Part shown: positions 22,989-26,952 of the stretch, one piece after another
Layout of the letters: every line of letters starts with the position of its first letter
How positions within the stretch are numbered: the stretch's first letter is position 1
The notes under the pieces: generated by a model
The model's input: the letters and a program-made list of their open reading frames with translations, nothing else
Databases searched by the model: none
Told to the model about the DNA's origin: nothing
Position numbers and translations under genes: made by a program
Source of the DNA: an uncultured Roseburia sp.
GTDB taxonomy: Bacteria > Bacillota > Clostridia > Lachnospirales > Lachnospiraceae
Length of the DNA stretch: 26,952 bases
Assembly: GCA_947652855.1 (NCBI GenBank)
Contig: CANTEO010000034.1
Coordinates: 1 to 26,952 of the forward strand
Direction: 5' to 3'

Positions 22989-23900
22989 TTACTGTGCCTC
23001 AAAACGAGAATCAATTAACCCGTCAATCGTCTCCACCAAATTCCCAATCTCTGGCTTTGTCAATTGGGCGTCTGCCCCAAGCTGTTCTCCTTTACGGCGC
23101 ATCTCGTCATTCACAAGAGATGAAAAGATAACCAACGGGATATGTTTTATGCCCTCATCGCTTTTCACTAATTTCGTCAGGCGATGCCCATCCATAATCG
23201 GCATCTCAATGTCGGTGATGATGCAATTCACCATATCGTCCAGATTTCCCTTCCGCCTGAACTCACAAATTTTGTCCCATGCCTCCTGCCCGTTCGCCGT
23301 AATGATCTGCTTCGTATATCCGGCCTTCTTTAGGCAATCTGTAATCAGCTTGCTAAGGAGCGGAGAGTCTTCCGCAATCAAAATGGGATACTCGCTTCTA
23401 TCCCTTCCTTCAAAATCTTCAATATCTGAAACCTTAAGCCCCGTCTCCGGGCTGATGTCCGTCACGATCCGCTCAAAATCCAAAATGACGATCAAATTGT
23501 CCTCTAACTTAATCACCCCGGTGGAAACCCCGCTGTCATCGGAGTTGATCGTGGAATCCGGCTTGATGATCTCCTCCCAGGATACTCTGTGGATACCGAT
23601 AACTTCATCTACATGAAACGCAATATTCAGCTTGTTAAAATTCGTGATGATGAACAGCCCCGCCTTCTCGTCTTCCGGAATGCCGATGCAGCGCTTTAAG
23701 TTAATCACCGTAATCATTACGTCCCTTGGCATGAAAATGCCTTCCACACATGGATTCGCGTGTGGGATCGGAGTGACTGGCTGATACGAAAGAATCTCAC
23801 GAATCTTCGCCACGTTGATCCCATAGCGGTTGCTCCCTAACGTAAACTCCAGTATCTCCAGCTCGTTTGTCCCGCTCTCCAAAAGTATATTAGTATCCAT
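22989..23900 (-). CDS. cheV: Chemotaxis protein CheV
   Basis: Couples chemoreceptors to CheA and tunes adaptation. The 303 residues join a CheW-like domain (about 12-150, with FTLGSNRYGINVAKIREIL) to a receiver domain (about 172-300). The receiver has the acidic pocket Glu177/Asp178 (LIAEDSP), phosphoacceptor Asp230 (IITDIEMPIMDG), Ser260/Ser261, and the conserved lysine in TKPE (Lys282). GGGAGG lies nine bases before the ATG at 23900. Its presence, together with the receptor at 102-1979, indicates a chemotactic, probably flagellated organism; no other che or fli genes are in the window. Confidence 0.96.
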   Translation of the reverse strand: MDTNILLESGTNELEILEFTLGSNRYGINVAKIREILSYQPVTPIPHANPCVEGIFMPRDVMITVINLKRCIGIPEDEKAGLFIITNFNKLNIAFHVDEVIGIHRVSWEEIIKPDSTINSDDSGVSTGVIKLEDNLIVILDFERIVTDISPETGLKVSDIEDFEGRDRSEYPILIAEDSPLLSKLITDCLKKAGYTKQIITANGQEAWDKICEFRRKGNLDDMVNCIITDIEMPIMDGHRLTKLVKSDEGIKHIPLVIFSSLVNDEMRRKGEQLGADAQLTKPEIGNLVETIDGLIDSRFEAQ

Positions 23901-23968
23901 AAATCTTTCCCTCCCGGTACGCTTTTATTATCCTCCGCCTCTTTGCATGAAGCGCCTAACATGGTTCC

Positions 23969-23977
23969 ATTATAACA
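23969..23977 (-). promoter_or_regulatory. Extended -10 promoter upstream of cheV
   Basis: Minus strand TGT-TATAAT (23977-23969) is a perfect extended -10. The position for the -35 (ATATAC) is poor, as is usual for extended -10 promoters. The leader would be about 60 bases. It does not resemble a flagellar sigma-D promoter. The rest of 23901-24012 shows nothing else recognisable. Confidence 0.6.
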
Positions 23978-24012
23978 TAAATCCCGTTGCTGTATATTCT
24001 TTTTTTTATTTT

Positions 24013-24759
24013 TTATAAATTAACCGTGGACGTTTCGCCCCCCATTGTGACTTTCAGCTGAAGCTCTGATATTTCCTTAATTTCTTCCGGAATTTGAAGC
24101 AGCAGCACCGTCTCCGCTGAAGCGCCTGCCGAAAGGCCGCCCTGATAGGTGGACAGGTCGTTGGGCAAAATCGTCGTCTGCGCCACAGCCGTCTGCGTCC
24201 CGTTCACGACTGCCTGAAACACAGGCGACATCTTGAGCAGGTCAATCTGCACATCCTGGCCCGTCGGGTTTTTGAGGTTGACGTTTAACACAAGAAGCTG
24301 CTGCCCGGGATCCGCGTCCACCGCATAGACGTCCGACTTCTCATATGTGCCGCATAGCCTGTTTCCCGCATAATCCGCCGATATATCTCCCAAATCCAGC
24401 GCCTCGCTAAGCGTCACCGCAGCCTCCTGCTGCTTTTGCGCGTCCGACGGCTCTCCGTCAGGCGGCGCCTCCCCGCTTGGCTCAGGCTCCGTCACATCCT
24501 CCGCAGGGCTTGGCGGGGCGGCTTCCGCGCCTTCTTCCGTCTCCTCCTCCGTGGAATACCCGTTCTCCAGCACATCCTTGAACACAAACACCTCTCCATC
24601 CGTCTGGTTCGTATTATACTTCGACACGACGCGCGAAGCATAACTTACAATCGCATCCTGCTCTTCCGGCGTAAGCACATATAGCTTCTCCCCGCACCCG
24701 GAAAGCCAAAATGCAGCAGCCACGAACGCAATGGCAATCTTTATCCTTGAGCTTTTCAT
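24013..24759 (-). CDS. Lipoprotein with C-terminal Ig-like domain, unknown function
   Basis: A 248-residue secreted lipoprotein. The signal peptide ends in lipobox LSGC with the lipidated cysteine at residue 22. A short helical segment follows (LTPEEQDAIVSYASRVVSKYN), then an acidic Glu/Pro/Ser-rich linker (about 70-115). The C-terminal beta-rich domain (about 120-248, with QLLVLNVNLKNPTGQDVQID and AETVLLLQIPEEI) resembles the DUF4352 / DUF5067 Ig-like fold. Longer in-frame starts exist upstream, but GGAGG six bases before the ATG at 24759 and the signal peptide fix the start; the extra sequence covers the promoter. It is alone, ahead of cheV, and could read through into it. Ligand and role are unknown. 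Confidence 0.85.
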   Translation of the reverse strand: MKSSRIKIAIAFVAAAFWLSGCGEKLYVLTPEEQDAIVSYASRVVSKYNTNQTDGEVFVFKDVLENGYSTEEETEEGAEAAPPSPAEDVTEPEPSGEAPPDGEPSDAQKQQEAAVTLSEALDLGDISADYAGNRLCGTYEKSDVYAVDADPGQQLLVLNVNLKNPTGQDVQIDLLKMSPVFQAVVNGTQTAVAQTTILPNDLSTYQGGLSAGASAETVLLLQIPEEIKEISELQLKVTMGGETSTVNL

Positions 24760-24793
24760 TCTGCGCCTCCACTGTAAAAACTTTAATACAATC

Positions 24794-24822
24794 AGTGTAA
24801 CATTTTTTCTGGAAATGGGCAA
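24794..24822 (-). promoter_or_regulatory. Promoter of the lipoprotein gene
   Basis: Minus strand TTGCCC (24822-24817), a 17-base spacer ending in the extended -10 triplet TGT, then TACACT (24799-24794). The start codon lies about 35 bases further on. Its position after the terminator at 24873-24911 makes the lipoprotein an independent unit. Confidence 0.6.
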
Positions 24823-24872
24823 CTACAAATTCAGTCCATCGGCTAAAATTCGCGACAGCGCGGCTTACGCCC

Positions 24873-24911
24873 AAAAACCCCCAAAACCTTGCCGCAGCCG
24901 GTTCAGGGGGT
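24873..24911 (-). terminator. Rho-independent terminator after the large surface protein
   Basis: On the minus strand ACCCCC (24911-24906) pairs with GGGGGT (24882-24877). An inner AACC/GGTT and a GC-rich apex extend the stem, and it is followed by five T (24877-24873). It begins 14 bases after the stop codon of the surface protein gene. Confidence 0.75.
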
Positions 24912-24924
24912 ATGGGAGCCATGG

Positions 24925-26952
24925 CTATTTTGCCTTAACCTTCACTGTTTTTGGCAGCTTTGCATCTTTCTTCAGCCATGCCTTGTACTGTCTTAATTTC
25001 TTCTTCGGCACATAAATGACCGCATCTTTCTTAATGCCCTTAAATGCGTTCTTCCCAAACTTTGTAATATTTTTGGAAAGTATCGTGACCTTTTTCAAAT
25101 TACTGCAGCCCGCAAACGCAGAGCCTTCAATCAGCTTGACATTTGGCCCAATCGTCAGCTGCTTCATCTTTTTATCCTTCTGGAACGCCTTCGCCCCAAT
25201 CTTTGTGATCTGGTAACGATGCCCCTCAATCTCCACATCCGCCTTGACAGTGACGGCCTTTTTGTTTTTCTTCAGCGACTTCACTAAAGTCACCGTCTTC
25301 TTGGAGGGCGTAGACGCCGTAATTTTATATCTCCTGTTTTCCAGGACAACCACGGCAGAGACGCCGGGCAGCTTCGCCACCACCTTTAGCGTCACGCTGC
25401 CGCTGACATTGCTGCCGTCAGCCGCCTTTGCCGTTATCGTCACGTCGCCTTCCGCAAGCGCCTTTACCAGCCCGTTTTGATCCACGGACGCGGCCTTAGG
25501 ATTGCCGCTGCTCCAAATGACGCTCTTATCCGACGCGTCCTGCGGCGCAATGGCTGCCGTCAGCTTCACCGTGTCGCCCACAGTAAGCGTCGTCTGGCCC
25601 AAAGCCGCCGATATCTGTATCCCTGTCACAGGCTTTTTCGGGCTTGCCTTCACCGTCAGCTTGATTCTGCCTTTTTTCCCGCTTCCGTCCCTGGCCGACG
25701 CGGTGACCGTCACTTCGCCCTCACCCATCGCCACGACCTCGCCCGTATCGCTTACGGCTGCAATGGAAGCGTCGCTGCTCATCCATGCGACTGTGCCGTC
25801 CTTTGCGTCCTCCGGCTCCACGGCCGCCGAAAGCTGCAGCTTTTCGCCTACTGTCAGCTCCGTCTTATTCCCCGCAGCAGTAACGGTAATCTTTGTCACC
25901 GGCTTTCCCGGATTGATTGGATTTCCGTCTGAATCCAGCATGACTAACGCCTTCTCCGCCGCCTTCAACGCAAAAAACGCGTCCCTCTTCTCTTCTGCCG
26001 TAGACTCACTGGTCAGGCTCTTTGCGGCTTCATACGCTGCCTGATATGCATTCCAGGACGTAATGTTATACGCACTTGGATCCCGCTTCTCTTTATCCGC
26101 AATCGCGGCCGCTAAGTCCCCTTCCACATTCTTCAGGGACTCTGCGCCGGCCTCCTGAAGCGCGGTAAGCGCGCTGTCAACCTGCTGCTGGCTCACAGAA
26201 GGACTCGTTAAAAGCTCCTTCGCCGCGTCCATTGCATGAAAGAGATTTGGATAGGACGCATACAGCACATCCGCATATGCGTCATAGCTTAGCAATTCAC
26301 GCACCAGGCCAATGCGGCTGACGGCCCCTTGCGTCTGGCTGCTCCCAAAAATACGGATTTCCGCCGCCGACGCGAAATCATCTTTTGTCTCCAGGGCGCG
26401 CAGCCGTACATATGCCGCAACAGACGGGCCATATGCAAACTCCACTGTCTTCTCATCTGAGCTTTTTGCCCACTCGCCTCTGTCATAAGGATAGAAGGCC
26501 TCTCCGTCCGCACTAAGCTCAATCTGATACTCTGTGACCGTCCCATTGTTTCCGCCGTCCTGCCTTGGCAGATAACTCAAGCCGCTCACAAGATAGGAGC
26601 CGCCCAAATCAATCGTGATCCAATGCTTCGGCCTCCCTCCGTTGCTCGCCTTGTCCTCGTCGTCGCTGTATTTCGTATGCCAAAGCGTGCCCGGATCGCC
26701 ATCCAGCACATTTTCCGCCGCGCCGCCGTCATTCTCGCTCCCCGCTGACGCGCTCATGCCCTCTTTCGGAAGCTCCGCAAACACCCCGCTGCTGACCTTG
26801 CCTGCCGTAACCGCCTTCGTGACAAACGGCTTATCCGTCAGACGTACATTATAAACCGTCTCCGCCACGCCGCCATCTTTTATATTTACCTCCGCAAGCG
26901 CTTTTAAAGCCCCTCGGTCATTTTCCTGAACCTGATACGAGAACGCCAGCGT
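24925..26952 (-). CDS. C-terminal part of a large multidomain surface or secreted protein (5' end outside window)
   Basis: The frame stays open to the window edge, so the start is missing; the GTG at 26868 is internal. The visible part is about 675 residues. In order: the end of an unrecognised domain; a discoidin (F5/8 type C) carbohydrate-binding module (ENVLDGDPGTLWHTKY, then HWITIDLGGSYLVSGLSYLPR); a helical FIVAR-like segment (QQVDSALTALQEAG); two Ig-like group 2 (BIG_2) domains (each starting PVT-K/G-I and containing a LTVGE/D motif); and a C-terminal BspA-type leucine-rich block (ITKIGAKAFQ, then IEGSAFAGCSNLKKVTIL). A very basic tail (KTVKVKAK) ends it. No sortase motif or membrane anchor is present. 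This is typical of large gut-bacterial glycosidases or adhesins. The catalytic domain, if any, lies upstream and cannot be named. Confidence 0.88.
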   Translation of the reverse strand, partial: TLAFSYQVQENDRGALKALAEVNIKDGGVAETVYNVRLTDKPFVTKAVTAGKVSSGVFAELPKEGMSASAGSENDGGAAENVLDGDPGTLWHTKYSDDEDKASNGGRPKHWITIDLGGSYLVSGLSYLPRQDGGNNGTVTEYQIELSADGEAFYPYDRGEWAKSSDEKTVEFAYGPSVAAYVRLRALETKDDFASAAEIRIFGSSQTQGAVSRIGLVRELLSYDAYADVLYASYPNLFHAMDAAKELLTSPSVSQQQVDSALTALQEAGAESLKNVEGDLAAAIADKEKRDPSAYNITSWNAYQAAYEAAKSLTSESTAEEKRDAFFALKAAEKALVMLDSDGNPINPGKPVTKITVTAAGNKTELTVGEKLQLSAAVEPEDAKDGTVAWMSSDASIAAVSDTGEVVAMGEGEVTVTASARDGSGKKGRIKLTVKASPKKPVTGIQISAALGQTTLTVGDTVKLTAAIAPQDASDKSVIWSSGNPKAASVDQNGLVKALAEGDVTITAKAADGSNVSGSVTLKVVAKLPGVSAVVVLENRRYKITASTPSKKTVTLVKSLKKNKKAVTVKADVEIEGHRYQITKIGAKAFQKDKKMKQLTIGPNVKLIEGSAFAGCSNLKKVTILSKNITKFGKNAFKGIKKDAVIYVPKKKLRQYKAWLKKDAKLPKTVKVKAK

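Noticed and set aside
1..26952. CRISPR arrays, insertion sequences, prophage, rRNA or attachment sites
   Set aside because: No regularly spaced repeats, transposase, integrase, phage structural genes or rRNA sequence were seen on either strand.

Overview
The window looks like chromosomal DNA from a Clostridia-type Firmicute, most likely a member of the Lachnospiraceae. This is inferred from gene content (CheV, ClpC followed by RadA, YtrA-type GntR/ABC cassette, DUF6320 and DUF6512 proteins, BspA-type repeats), from strong AGGAGG-type ribosome binding sites, and from TTGACA/TATAAT promoters. No insertion sequence, phage gene, CRISPR array or rRNA was seen. It reads as core-plus-lineage-specific chromosome, not a mobile island.

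Layout. Positions 102-4508 are on the plus strand: a membrane chemoreceptor, then a promoter with a perfect palindromic operator driving a GntR regulator, an ABC ATPase, an ABC-2 permease and a DUF6512 membrane protein. A tRNA-Glu(CTC) on the minus strand marks the strand switch. From there almost everything is on the minus strand: galE; a hypothetical gene with its own clear promoter; and a clpC - small beta-rich protein - radA - rlmI-type methyltransferase run headed by a cohesin/cadherin-like membrane protein. The exception is a plus-strand pair of small paralogous unknown proteins at 6035-6680.

The longest run is 23900 to 15253 (minus): cheV, a very acidic/lysine-rich single-pass membrane protein, hisH, hisF, ung, a CorA-like transporter, a condensation-type acyltransferase, a zinc-ribbon DUF6320 membrane protein and an HSL-type alpha/beta hydrolase. 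Most junctions overlap or are only a few bases long, so much of this is probably one transcript or translationally coupled. Upstream lie a lipoprotein with its own promoter and the 3' part of a large surface protein (discoidin, Ig-like and BspA-type leucine-rich repeats) that runs off the window end.

The best candidate for an undescribed system is the acyltransferase / DUF6320 / hydrolase trio at 15253-18428, possibly with the CorA-like gene. Two of its enzymes carry unusual long arginine/lysine-rich N-terminal tails. Second are the membrane proteins whose context links the envelope to cytoplasmic machinery: the cohesin/cadherin-like protein directly upstream of an orphan clpC, and the acidic/lysine-rich protein between cheV and hisHF. 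All assignments come from reading motifs by eye; no database search was run.
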